Origin: an uncultured Bacteroidota bacterium
Lineage (GTDB): Bacteria; Bacteroidota; Bacteroidia; Chitinophagales; Saprospiraceae
DNA length: 64,000 bases
Direction: 5' to 3'
Assembly (NCBI GenBank): GCA_937870795.1
Contig: CALMWS010000075.1
Coordinates: 1-64,000, forward strand
Shown here: positions 20,001-27,207 of the stretch, piece after piece
Layout: every line of letters begins with the position of its first letter
Numbering within the stretch: the first letter of the stretch is position 1
Notes under the pieces: generated by a model
The model's database searches: none
The model's input: only the letters and a program-made list of their open reading frames with translations
What the model was told of the DNA's origin: nothing
Translations under genes and position numbers: made by a program

Positions 20001-20194
20001 CCACACCAGGTAGCAGAGAAATCGATGATCACCGGCTTGTTCTGGTTTAGAATGTTGTACAAGGTCCATGTTTGACCATTGATATCGGTGGCAGTCCAGT
20101 TAGAAGCTGTTGCCCCATTTTCCAGCTGTGCTTTCAACTGAATACTCAGTCCAAAACAAAGGGTGAAGAGAAACAAAAGTAAAATTTTCCTCAT
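17054..20194 (-). CDS. T9SS type-A surface protein: thioredoxin-like domain plus Ig-like/SprB repeats
   Basis: 1046-residue exported protein. Signal peptide to about residue 22 (cleavage LKA|Q). Residues about 24-185 form a thioredoxin/TlpA-like domain with the redox motif WCGPCW near 63-68. The rest is tandem beta modules: SprB-type repeats carrying YEWSNG and GTYSVTVSD signatures, then roughly 80-residue Ig-like modules each opening with a Cys (for example LTCSV) and ending GTYTLKVTN-like. The last 75 residues (from VYPNPTAD, about 973) are a type-A T9SS C-terminal sorting domain ending RKFIVTK. Likely secreted through T9SS and anchored to the cell surface. The role of the redox domain is unknown; a surface thiol-disulfide activity is only inferred. 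Flanked by a terminator and a possible -7 box. Confidence 0.9.
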   Translation of the reverse strand: MRKILLLFLFTLCFGLSIQLKAQLENGATASNWTATDINGQTWTLYNILNQNKPVIIDFSATWCGPCWNYHNSGVLEELYNEFGPNGSDDIMVFFIEADLSTNTACLYGPNGCVGGTQGNWVNGTPYPIIDLNSTTAYIEANYQINYYPTLYAISPDKRAWEVGQAGAATWENWMFSSFTLAVEGDAYNAVCPGGGGVNLNVTGGYLNKSYEWSNGSTAQDLTGVDAGTYSVTVSDVNGYFVTKSFTVGGPSVALNLENYSQSNVTCNSYNNGGLSVAPAGGYPGYSYEWSNGESGPGIQDLGPGDYTVTVTDNQGCTIAETYTIEEPEALSSFAYTNAATCTNSNGSATIESEGGTGFHFYQLGNQNASTNNVFFDLAPGIYEYTVTDLNGCFHTDEFEIESTGTPTVAAATQGSLNCSTPQVTISGAGSSTGSNYSYLWTTTNGNIVSGANSLTAVVNAPGTYTLKVTNNQANCSVTSSTQVTMVNNGPTANAGAPTQLTCSVTTATLNAGASTGTNLSYQWSNAAGVIGTTPTVEVGDPGVYTLQVTDPSNGCTSNATIEITEDVTAPTIAVTNAELTCSVNTAEICATVAPTTSVVWNINGTPVAANCATVGNAGTFTATATGANGCISTAESTVSSAAGLPQISAQTPVNLTCLVGEITITGELSGDPAQFNISWTTANGNIVSGGNTLTPVVNEPGTYTMTAINTATSCQSSLTVTVDEVINNPVASFTSALSNGQLNLVSTGNGAAVWNLGNGQQVEGQNVTISFAASGTYNICLTTTTECGTVTQCNDVVYYTAPAVAGTVTSNICNGGASGTITAEVSGGPFTGNLTYAWTGPNGFTANTQTITGLSAGSYTCVVTDEVGLSVSQTFVVTETAAIEANAAITNATNGASNGAINLTTAGGTGNLSIVWSNGATGASISNLAAGTYTAVVTDENGCQKTFTFIVESVTSVNDPAFVTGFKVYPNPTADILFFEISTNEVVGATVNIYTTTGKMLWSKVAYKGTQINDRIDVSAFQSGIYILEMKTASGVAQRKFIVTK

Positions 20195-20223
20195 GTCTAA
20201 TAGTTTTACAGATTAATTTAGGA

Positions 20224-20231
20224 CAAATGTA
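20224..20231 (-). promoter_or_regulatory. -7 box for the 1046-residue surface protein; intergenic 20195-20523
   Basis: TACATTTG on the minus strand, 29 nt before the ATG at 20194; no clear -33 element. The rest of this roughly 330-bp gap up to ffh is AT-rich, with no gene, RNA or clear hairpin that I can support. Confidence 0.45.
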
Positions 20232-20523
20232 AGAATTTAGAATTTTATATTAAAAGAAAAAGATTAGGAAAATTTTATTCTGAAATGGTCTCGAAATTTA
20301 TGACTTTTAGAATGAAAATTTCTTTACTAACTTAAATTCAAAATAAAATTATTGAAATTTATATATGGTGAACTCTGAGTTAAAAAAACCAATGCTGATA
20401 TTTAGGTTAGTGTCAAATGCACGCTAAGCCACTTTCTACAAATTCGGCTATGATATGATTAAGTGCAAAAAAAATTCTCCTATAAATTCACGCTCAATCT
20501 TTTACAAATAGAATTAATTATTA

Positions 20524-21858
20524 TCAACGTTTGCCTCGCATTTGCTGCATGGCGTTGCCCATTCCTTTGCCTGTACTCATCATTTGCATCATTTTTCTCA
20601 TTTGGTCAAATTGTTTGACAAACATGTTGACATCGTTGATGGATTTTCCTGAACCCAATGCAATTCTTTTTTTGCGGTTCATGTTGAGAAGCTCCGGATT
20701 CTTTCTTTCTTCGGGCGTCATAGAAAAAATGATGGCTTCTACTTTGGTAAATGCAGAATTGTCAATGTCGAGATCTTTGGTTAGCTTACTCATACCAGGG
20801 ATCATACCCATTATGGACTTTAGGTCGCCCATTTTTTTGATTTGGTTCATTTGAGCGAGGAAGTCATTAAAATCAAATTTGTTTTTTCTGATTTTACTTT
20901 CAAGTTTCTTCGCTTCTTTTTCATCAAATTGCTCTTGAGCCTTTTCAACCAGGGAGACAATATCACCCATTCCCAGGATTCTCTGTGCCATCCTTTCTGG
21001 ATAGAAGACATCCAGCGCATCCATCTTTTCACCGGTGGATACAAACTTAATGGGTTTTCCGACGGTATACTTGATAGAAAGGGCCGCTCCACCGCGGGTG
21101 TCGCCATCCAATTTGGTCAGAACCACTCCATCAAAATTAAGCCTGTCGTTGAAAGCCTTTGCCGTATTCACAGCATCCTGGCCCGTCATAGAATCGACCA
21201 CAAACAAAGTCTCGGTTGGCGTAACTGCTTCTTTAATGGCAGCAATTTCGGTCATCATTTCTTCATCTACAGCGAGGCGACCCGCTGTATCTATGATGAC
21301 CACGTCAAATTTATTATTGACCGCATAGACAACGGCATTTTTTGAGATTTCTACGGGGTTTTTATTTTCAATTTCTTTGTAAACCTCAACTCCTACAGAT
21401 TCGGCCACCACCGACAATTGATCGATCGCCGCAGGTCGGTAAACGTCGCAGGCAACCAACAGTACTTTTTGATTTTTCTTTTCTTTGAGCCATAGAGAAA
21501 GTTTGCCTGAAAAAGTGGTCTTACCGGATCCCTGCAGACCAGATATCAGTATGACTCCAGGGTCTCCTTTAAAGTTGATGCCTGCTGCCTGCCCCCCCAT
21601 AAGGCTGACCATTTCATCCATCACAATTTTAACCATCAGCTCTCCTGGCTTAACAGACTGCAATACATTGTCTGTACCCAGAGCTTTGTCCTTCACCTTA
21701 TCGGTAAAATCTTTGGCTATGGCATAGTTAACATCGGCATCAACCAAAGCGCGTCGAATTTCTTTGATGGACTGGGCAATATTTATTTCCGTAAGTTTGG
21801 CATCGCCTTTTAGCATTCTTAGCGCGCCATCTAATTTCTCACTTAAGCTGTCAAACAT
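20524..21858 (-). CDS. ffh: Signal recognition particle protein Ffh
   Basis: 444-residue SRP54-type GTPase that binds signal sequences on nascent chains and docks with FtsY at the membrane. N domain about 1-90; G domain with GLQGSGKTTFSGKL (G1, about 108), the DTAGRL G3 segment, TKLDGDTRGG (G4 region) and GxGEKMDALDVF; Met-rich M domain from about 325 with MIPGMSK, SMTPEERKNPEL and GSGKSINDVN motifs, ending in a Met-rich helix with RGKR. Full length. Its receptor FtsY is encoded at 48.7 kb. The mazG gene lies upstream on the same strand, but a candidate promoter precedes ffh. Confidence 0.98.
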   Translation of the reverse strand: MFDSLSEKLDGALRMLKGDAKLTEINIAQSIKEIRRALVDADVNYAIAKDFTDKVKDKALGTDNVLQSVKPGELMVKIVMDEMVSLMGGQAAGINFKGDPGVILISGLQGSGKTTFSGKLSLWLKEKKNQKVLLVACDVYRPAAIDQLSVVAESVGVEVYKEIENKNPVEISKNAVVYAVNNKFDVVIIDTAGRLAVDEEMMTEIAAIKEAVTPTETLFVVDSMTGQDAVNTAKAFNDRLNFDGVVLTKLDGDTRGGAALSIKYTVGKPIKFVSTGEKMDALDVFYPERMAQRILGMGDIVSLVEKAQEQFDEKEAKKLESKIRKNKFDFNDFLAQMNQIKKMGDLKSIMGMIPGMSKLTKDLDIDNSAFTKVEAIIFSMTPEERKNPELLNMNRKKRIALGSGKSINDVNMFVKQFDQMRKMMQMMSTGKGMGNAMQQMRGKR

Positions 21859-21913
21859 AGTTATAAGATTTAGGTATACATGCCTGGCTTTTCACCGTGC
21901 GGCATTGAGGGTG

Positions 21914-21948
21914 CGAAAATACATTAATCCGTCGAAATAAACATCAAA
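21914..21948 (-). promoter_or_regulatory. Candidate promoter of ffh
   Basis: On the minus strand: TTTG (21948-21945), a 23-nt spacer, then TATTTTCG (21921-21914), one mismatch from TAnnTTTG. It lies 55 nt before the ffh start, and its -33 element touches the 3' end of mazG. Confidence 0.4.
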
Positions 21949-22705
21949 GACCTTGTGATTTGGCTTCATTCCAGAGCTGGTCCATGGCATCAAGCGACAT
22001 ATTTTCCAATTGATCTCCAGCTTTTTGCTCAATGTAAGAGAATCTCCGAATGAATTTTTGGTTGATAGCCTCAAGAGCTGATTCCGGATCTACATTCAGA
22101 TACCTGGCATAGTTGACCATGGCAAAAAGTACATCGCCAAATTCCTCAAAGATGGCTTTTGGATCGTTCTGATTTTCGGCTTCCTTCAATTCCTCAATTT
22201 CTTCCAGCACTTTATCCCAAACCTGGGCTTTGTGTTCCCATTCAAAACCAATTTTTCCGGATTTTTCCTGGATGCGGTATGCTTTAATCATTGCTGGCAG
22301 ACCTGAAGGAACTCCGGAAAGCACTGATTTTTTTCCTTCCTTTAACTTGAGTTTTTCCCAATTTTGTTTCACCTCTTCCTCGTTTGCTACCTGCACATCT
22401 CCGTAAATATGGGGGTGTCGGTGGATGAGTTTTGCATTTAATTTATCGATGGCAGAAGTGATATTGAACTGTCCGGTTTCTTCCCCCATTTTGGCATAAA
22501 AAACTATGTGCAGTAATAGATCACCCACTTCTTCTTCAATGCCCTGCAAATTTCCTTGTGTAATGGCATCAGCCAATTCATAGGTTTCTTCAATGGTTAG
22601 ATTTCGGAGTGAATCAAAGGTTTGTTTTTTATCCCAGGGACATTTTTCCCTCAGGTCATCCATAATGTTAAGCAGTCTTGAAAAAGCTTCTTTTTTTTCT
22701 TCCAT
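21944..22705 (-). CDS. mazG: Nucleoside triphosphate pyrophosphohydrolase MazG
   Basis: 253-residue all-alpha NTP pyrophosphohydrolase that hydrolyses non-canonical or excess (d)NTPs to monophosphates. It has two MazG domains: the first carries CPWDKKQTFDSL and EETYELADAI...EEVGDLLLHIVFYA (metal-binding ExxE...ExxD), the second EEIEELKEAE and EEFGDVLFAMVNYAR. Length is close to the E. coli enzyme. The start is ATG 22705; a TTG two codons earlier is less likely. Confidence 0.95.
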   Translation of the reverse strand: MEEKKEAFSRLLNIMDDLREKCPWDKKQTFDSLRNLTIEETYELADAITQGNLQGIEEEVGDLLLHIVFYAKMGEETGQFNITSAIDKLNAKLIHRHPHIYGDVQVANEEEVKQNWEKLKLKEGKKSVLSGVPSGLPAMIKAYRIQEKSGKIGFEWEHKAQVWDKVLEEIEELKEAENQNDPKAIFEEFGDVLFAMVNYARYLNVDPESALEAINQKFIRRFSYIEQKAGDQLENMSLDAMDQLWNEAKSQGL

Positions 22706-22733
22706 CTTCAACTATGACAGGATTGGTTTGTTG

Positions 22734-22741
22734 TACATTTG
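22734..22741 (+). promoter_or_regulatory. -7 box for the 69-residue membrane protein
   Basis: TACATTTG, an exact TAnnTTTG match, 27 nt before ATG 22769. No TTTG -33 element at the expected distance. Confidence 0.45.
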
Positions 22742-22768
22742 TAGTTCAAAAGTAAATTAAAATTCACA

Positions 22769-22978
22769 ATGGGAGCTCTTGCATATCAACTGGCCGTTGT
22801 CTTTGGCTTATTTGCGGTTGGGATTTTATTAATGAATGTCAGGTATATCTTTACCGGGAAAGAGTTTCATGGTTCTTGTGCCTCAAATAACCCATTGATA
22901 AAGAATAAATTTGGTGAATGTTCGGTATGTGGCAAAAAGCCCGAAGAGGCATGTAAAATGCCCGAGATTCACAAGTAA
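22769..22978 (+). CDS. Small membrane protein with a Cys-rich tail
   Basis: 69-residue protein: one N-terminal transmembrane helix (about 5-27) followed by a soluble tail with four cysteines in the pattern GSCAS, GECSVCGK, EACK. Similar short proteins with a C...CxxC...C tail occur widely in Bacteroidota and are usually labelled membrane or secreted protein; function unknown. The cysteine spacing could bind zinc or an iron-sulfur cluster (inference). Divergent from mazG. Confidence 0.8.
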   Translation: MGALAYQLAVVFGLFAVGILLMNVRYIFTGKEFHGSCASNNPLIKNKFGECSVCGKKPEEACKMPEIHK

Positions 22979-22988
22979 AAACAACGTC

Positions 22989-23069
22989 TTATCTGTTGAT
23001 TATTCTGCCTGATTGCATTGATAGCCAAGCAAATAGCATGGTAGCAACGATGAGTATAAAGATGAGCAT
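22989..23069 (-). CDS. 26-codon single-helix membrane peptide (candidate small protein)
   Basis: Short frame ATG 23069 to TAA 22989 coding a peptide that begins MLIFILIVATMLFAWLSMQS and ends with a short basic tail (GRIINR). It would be a single hydrophobic helix with a positive C-terminal end. Support comes from a well-placed promoter: on the minus strand TTTG (23116-23113), 19-nt spacer, TATTTTCG (23093-23086), then 16 nt to the ATG, the same geometry as other promoters here. It converges on the 69-residue membrane protein gene. No homologue is recognised and the function is unknown. Confidence 0.4.
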   Translation of the reverse strand: MLIFILIVATMLFAWLSMQSGRIINR

Positions 23070-23085
23070 GTTTGGTTATTTGTTG

Positions 23086-23116
23086 CGAAAATAGGAATAT
23101 TATTTTGATTAACAAA
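23086..23116 (-). promoter_or_regulatory. Promoter of the 26-codon membrane peptide
   Basis: -33 TTTG and -7 TATTTTCG (one mismatch from TAnnTTTG) with a 19-nt spacer on the minus strand. The only start codon downstream at the usual distance is ATG 23069. Confidence 0.45.
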
Positions 23117-23202
23117 GCATTGCGTCAATTTTTAGATTTTCCCAAAAAAGCCTGAAAACTCGAGATTTTTAGCAAAAAAGCTTCATATTCAGTATTTTTT
23201 AT

Positions 23203-23210
23203 TAACTTTG
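23203..23210 (+). promoter_or_regulatory. -7 box of rpsO
   Basis: TAACTTTG, an exact TAnnTTTG match, 58 nt before the rpsO ATG. The leader of about 50 nt leaves room for the S15 autoregulatory structures known in other bacteria, though none was identified. Confidence 0.55.
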
Positions 23211-23268
23211 CGCCCGCTAAAGCAGGATTGGAAATATTCTGCATATTGGTAATTATTAAATTTTATTC

Positions 23269-23544
23269 ATGTCAGCTTATTTATCAAAAGAAAAGAAACA
23301 AGAAATTATTGCCACTTATGGAGGCAATGCAGCCAACACAGGCTCAACCGAGGCGCAGATTGCGCTTTTTACCACCAGAATTCAGGCCATGTCACAGCAC
23401 CTGAAAGAAAACAGAAAAGACAATTCATGCCGAAGGGCATTGCTTACTCTTGTAGGTAAGAGAAAACGATTATTGTCATACCTCCACGACAAAGACATAG
23501 CGAAGTACCGCGAGTTGATCGATAAACTTAACATTAGAAAATAA
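23269..23544 (+). CDS. rpsO: Small ribosomal subunit protein uS15
   Basis: 91-residue S15, a primary 16S rRNA binding protein of the 30S platform that also forms an intersubunit bridge. The typical S15 segments GSTEAQIALFTTRI (about 25-38), SQHLKENRKDNSCRRAL and KRKRLLSYLHDKD are present. Full length (E. coli 89). The rpsO-pnp gene order, with a terminator between, is the conserved bacterial arrangement. Confidence 0.98.
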   Translation: MSAYLSKEKKQEIIATYGGNAANTGSTEAQIALFTTRIQAMSQHLKENRKDNSCRRALLTLVGKRKRLLSYLHDKDIAKYRELIDKLNIRK

Positions 23545-23551
23545 ACCCATT

Positions 23552-23580
23552 GAGAGAGTGCCCTGCACTCTCTTTTTTTT
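23552..23580 (+). terminator. Rho-independent terminator between rpsO and pnp
   Basis: Near-perfect hairpin AGAGAGTGC-CCT-GCACTCTCT followed by an eight-T run, 8 bases after the rpsO stop. It would end or attenuate rpsO transcripts before pnp. Confidence 0.92.
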
Positions 23581-23638
23581 ACTTTTCCGGTCACCTTGGC
23601 CGGAAAATAGACACATACACAATTAAAATATATCATTT

Positions 23639-25792
23639 ATGGGAAACATCATTCCTACTTCCGTCAATTTCAACTTACCGAACGGAAAAAAAGTAACCAT
23701 TGAAACCGGCAAACTTGCCACAATGGCCCACGGTTCTGCTGTGGTTCGCATCGACAATACCATGTTGCTGGCAACAGTAGTTGCTGCATCCAAGCCCAAA
23801 GAAGGGCAGGATTTCTTCCCCCTTTCTGTTGATTACCAGGAAAAATTTGCCGGCAATGGAAAAATTCCTGGCAATTTCTTTAGAAGAGAAAGTAAACTTT
23901 CAGATTATGAGGTTTTGATTTCCCGACTGGTAGACAGAGCCATCAGGCCTTTGTTTGATGACGACTTTGTCAATGAAACACAAATCATGATTTCTCTGAT
24001 TTCCGGAGATGCCAATAATATGCCCGACTGTTATGCTGCCCTGGCTGCATCAGCTGCCCTTGCAGTTTCTGATATTCCATTTAATGGCCCTATTTCCGAA
24101 GTACGAGTAGCAAAAATAAATGGTGAATTTGTTGTAAACCCATCAAGACAGGAAATACCCGCTGCAGAATTGGATATTATAATCGCAGCAACTATGGACA
24201 ACGTTATGATGGTTGAAGGTGAAGCAAAAGAATGTCAGGAAGCAGACCTGATCACGGCCATTAAAGTTGGTCATGAAGCCATCAAAGTACATTGTAAGGC
24301 ACAGCTCGAATTGGCAAGCCTGGTAGGTGAAAAAGCCACTGTAAAACGCGTAGTAGAGCCCCTTCCCGTAAACGAAGAGTTGGCAGAAAAAGTAAAAAAT
24401 GCATGCAGTGATAAGATCTATGCCATTGCCAGATCTGCATCCGACAAGATGACCAGAAAAAAAGCTTTCGATAAAGTGGCTGAAGAATTTGTTGCCCAGT
24501 TGGAAGCAGAAATGGGAGAAACGTATGAATCTGCCATTGGCACTGAAGCAGGCAAATACTACGATAAACTGAAGAAAAAAATTGTCAGAGATGTAGTGTT
24601 AAATGAAGGGCTTAGGCTGGATGGTCGAAAAAGCGATCAGGTACGTCCAATCTGGTGTGAGGTGGATTACATACCATCCGCTCACGGTTCTGCTATCTTC
24701 AACAGAGGAGAAACACAGTCTCTTACATCTATGACATTGGGATCAAAAACCGATACGTTGTTGATCGATAATTCACTGGAACAATACTACGAGAAGTTTA
24801 TCCTTCATTATAACTTCCCTGCCTTTTCTGTTGGAGAAATCAAACCTTCAAGAGGTCCCGGAAGGAGGGAAATTGGTCACGCCAACCTGGCTGCCAGATC
24901 ATTGAAGCAAGTACTTCCGGCAGACAATCCCTACACCATTAGAATTGTATCCGACATCCTGGAATCCAATGGTAGTTCATCAATGGCAACAGTATGCGCC
25001 GGTACCCTGGCACTGATGGATGCAGGTATTAAAATTAAAGCACCTGTATCTGGAATCGCCATGGGCATGATTGCGGAAGGAGGTAAAGTGGCAATCTTGT
25101 CTGACATCCTTGGTGATGAAGATGCGCTCGGAGATATGGACTTCAAGGTTACAGGTACAGCCAAAGGCATCACAGGTTGTCAAATGGATATTAAAATCGA
25201 CGGACTTCCTTATGAAATGCTCGAGAAAGCACTTATCCAGGCAAAAGAAGGAAGGCTTCACATATTGGGAGAAATGAGCAAAGCCCTGGCAGAGCCAAGA
25301 GCAGATCTTAAGCCTCACGCACCAAGAATGGTAGAGATTGTAATAGACAAAAGCTTCATTGGTGCGGTGATCGGCCCTGGAGGAAAGATCATTCAGGACA
25401 TTCAAGCACGTACAGGCACTATTATCAACATAGAAGAAGTGGATGAAAAAGGAGTTGTTTCCATCATGAGTACAAATGGGGATGGCTTGAAACAAGCATT
25501 GGAAGAAATTGACAAAATTACCTTTACCCCACAGGTAGGTGATACGTACGATGCTTTCGTTGAAAGCGTGATGGAGTACGGAGTATTTGTGAAATTTAAA
25601 GGCAAATCAGGTCTTGTACACATTTCAGAAATTTCTCACACCAAAATTGACAAGGTGGCTGATGTGCTTAAAGTTGGTGATGTAATCAAAGTAAAATACA
25701 TTGGTACAGATCCAAAAACGGGTAAGATGCGATTGTCAAGAAAGGCAACTCTTCCTAATCCGAGAGACAATAAGCCGCAGGAGAATTCTTAA
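23639..25792 (+). CDS. pnp: Polyribonucleotide nucleotidyltransferase (PNPase)
   Basis: 717-residue 3'-to-5' phosphorolytic exoribonuclease, the core of RNA turnover. Domain order: RNase PH-like 1 (about 10-230, with FFRRE and RPLFDDDF), an alpha-helical linker, RNase PH-like 2 (about 320-550, with GRGRREIGHANL-type segment PGRREIGHA, SNGSSSMA and MDFKVTGT), KH domain (VIGPGGKIIQDIQARTG, about 573) and S1 domain (from about 635, YGVFVKFKGKSGLVHISEIS). Full length, catalytic segments intact. It follows rpsO and is followed by a terminator. Confidence 0.98.
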   Translation: MGNIIPTSVNFNLPNGKKVTIETGKLATMAHGSAVVRIDNTMLLATVVAASKPKEGQDFFPLSVDYQEKFAGNGKIPGNFFRRESKLSDYEVLISRLVDRAIRPLFDDDFVNETQIMISLISGDANNMPDCYAALAASAALAVSDIPFNGPISEVRVAKINGEFVVNPSRQEIPAAELDIIIAATMDNVMMVEGEAKECQEADLITAIKVGHEAIKVHCKAQLELASLVGEKATVKRVVEPLPVNEELAEKVKNACSDKIYAIARSASDKMTRKKAFDKVAEEFVAQLEAEMGETYESAIGTEAGKYYDKLKKKIVRDVVLNEGLRLDGRKSDQVRPIWCEVDYIPSAHGSAIFNRGETQSLTSMTLGSKTDTLLIDNSLEQYYEKFILHYNFPAFSVGEIKPSRGPGRREIGHANLAARSLKQVLPADNPYTIRIVSDILESNGSSSMATVCAGTLALMDAGIKIKAPVSGIAMGMIAEGGKVAILSDILGDEDALGDMDFKVTGTAKGITGCQMDIKIDGLPYEMLEKALIQAKEGRLHILGEMSKALAEPRADLKPHAPRMVEIVIDKSFIGAVIGPGGKIIQDIQARTGTIINIEEVDEKGVVSIMSTNGDGLKQALEEIDKITFTPQVGDTYDAFVESVMEYGVFVKFKGKSGLVHISEISHTKIDKVADVLKVGDVIKVKYIGTDPKTGKMRLSRKATLPNPRDNKPQENS

Positions 25793-25812
25793 TAGTCAAT
25801 AATTAATACTTG

Positions 25813-25847
25813 AAATAGGCAGTTGGGAATTCTCCGGCTGCCTATTT
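25813..25847 (+). terminator. Rho-independent terminator after pnp
   Basis: Perfect 10-bp stem AAATAGGCAG/CTGCCTATTT with a 15-nt loop ending in a short T-run, 20 bases after the pnp stop and before der. Confidence 0.82.
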
Positions 25848-25878
25848 TAATTCAATTCACACTCATTAACCTTTAGCC

Positions 25879-27192
25879 ATGGCCAACATTGTAGCGATAG
25901 TAGGTAGACCCAATGTGGGCAAATCCACCTTATTCAACAGACTGATTGGAGAACGAAAGTCCATCATAGACGATATAAGCGGTGTAACACGCGACAGGAT
26001 CTATGGCTTTAGTGAATGGGGTACCAAGTCATTTACCGTAGTAGATACCGGTGGTTTCGTGCATGGTTCTGATGATGTTTTTGAGGCAGCCATTCGCTCC
26101 CAGGTTCAAATAGCCATTGAGGAAGCTACTGTGATTTTATTTATGACCGATGTGACCACAGGCATTACGGATCTAGATGCAGAAATCGCAGACAAGCTGA
26201 GAAGGGGTAAAAAACCTGTGATCTGCATTGTCAATAAGGTAGACAATTCACAGCGGGATCTAATGGCCAATGAGTTTTGGGCATTGGGTTTTGAAAACAC
26301 CCTGTTTTTAAGTTCTATTACAGGCTCTGGTACTGGAGAATTAATGGACATGATCAATGAATACCTGCCCGAGGATAGTGACGACCTCAACCAGGAAAGT
26401 GATTTGCCAAGAATTGCAGTAGTAGGTCAGCCCAACGTAGGTAAATCATCTTTTACCAATGCATTGTTGGGTGAAGACAGAAACATTGTTACCGACATAC
26501 CAGGAACCACCCGGGATGCCATTTACACAAAGTACGACAAGTTTGGACATCAATTTTATTTAATTGACACAGCCGGTATTAGAAAGAAAAATAAAGTCCA
26601 TGAAGACCTGGAGTTTTATTCTGTAATCAGGGCAGTAAAGACTATTGAAGAGGCTGATGTTTGTATTCTAATGCTGGATGCAACGGTGGGTATAGAATCG
26701 CAGGATTTGACCATCTTATCTCTCATTACACGAAAGAATAAGGGCTTGGTTATCCTTGTTAATAAATGGGACTTAGTTGAAAATAAAGAAACCAATACAG
26801 CGCGCGATTTTGAGAATGAGTTGAAGGAGAGGATTGCACCCTTTACAGATGTGCCCATTGTTACCGTTTCTGTGCTTGAAAAACAGCGCATTTTTAAAGC
26901 GGTCGAAATAGCAATGGTAGTTTTTGAGAACAGGAGCAGAAAAATAAAAACTTCAGAACTCAATGATGTAATGTTGCCTTCCATAGAAAGATATCCACCT
27001 CCCTCACATCGGGGAAAATTTATTAAAATCAAATTTATTACGCAGCTGCCACTTCCCTACCCTGCCTTTGCATTTTTTTGCAATCACCCAAAACACATTC
27101 GTCCCAGTTACCGCAACTACCTGGAGAATCAGTTGCGAATGCATTTCAAGTTTACAGGAGTACCAGTAAGTATCTTTTTCAGGGAAAAATAA
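25879..27192 (+). CDS. der: Ribosome assembly GTPase Der (EngA)
   Basis: 437-residue tandem-GTPase protein acting late in 50S subunit maturation. G domain 1 has GRPNVGKSTLFNRL (about 8-21), DTGGF and NKVD; G domain 2 has GQPNVGKSSFTNAL (about 183-196), DTAGIRKK and NKWD; a KH-like domain from about 355 carries PPSHRGKFIKIKF and a C-terminal PVSIFFREK. Full length. It lies downstream of the pnp terminator and converges with the next surface-protein gene. Confidence 0.98.
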   Translation: MANIVAIVGRPNVGKSTLFNRLIGERKSIIDDISGVTRDRIYGFSEWGTKSFTVVDTGGFVHGSDDVFEAAIRSQVQIAIEEATVILFMTDVTTGITDLDAEIADKLRRGKKPVICIVNKVDNSQRDLMANEFWALGFENTLFLSSITGSGTGELMDMINEYLPEDSDDLNQESDLPRIAVVGQPNVGKSSFTNALLGEDRNIVTDIPGTTRDAIYTKYDKFGHQFYLIDTAGIRKKNKVHEDLEFYSVIRAVKTIEEADVCILMLDATVGIESQDLTILSLITRKNKGLVILVNKWDLVENKETNTARDFENELKERIAPFTDVPIVTVSVLEKQRIFKAVEIAMVVFENRSRKIKTSELNDVMLPSIERYPPPSHRGKFIKIKFITQLPLPYPAFAFFCNHPKHIRPSYRNYLENQLRMHFKFTGVPVSIFFREK

Positions 27193-27207
27193 ATAGGTAA
27201 GGAAACC

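Noticed and set aside
20195..20523. Possible SRP RNA (ffs) in the gap next to ffh
   Set aside because: No conserved SRP-RNA tip motif (GGAA/GNRA hairpin with the usual flanks) could be found; the sequence is AT-rich.
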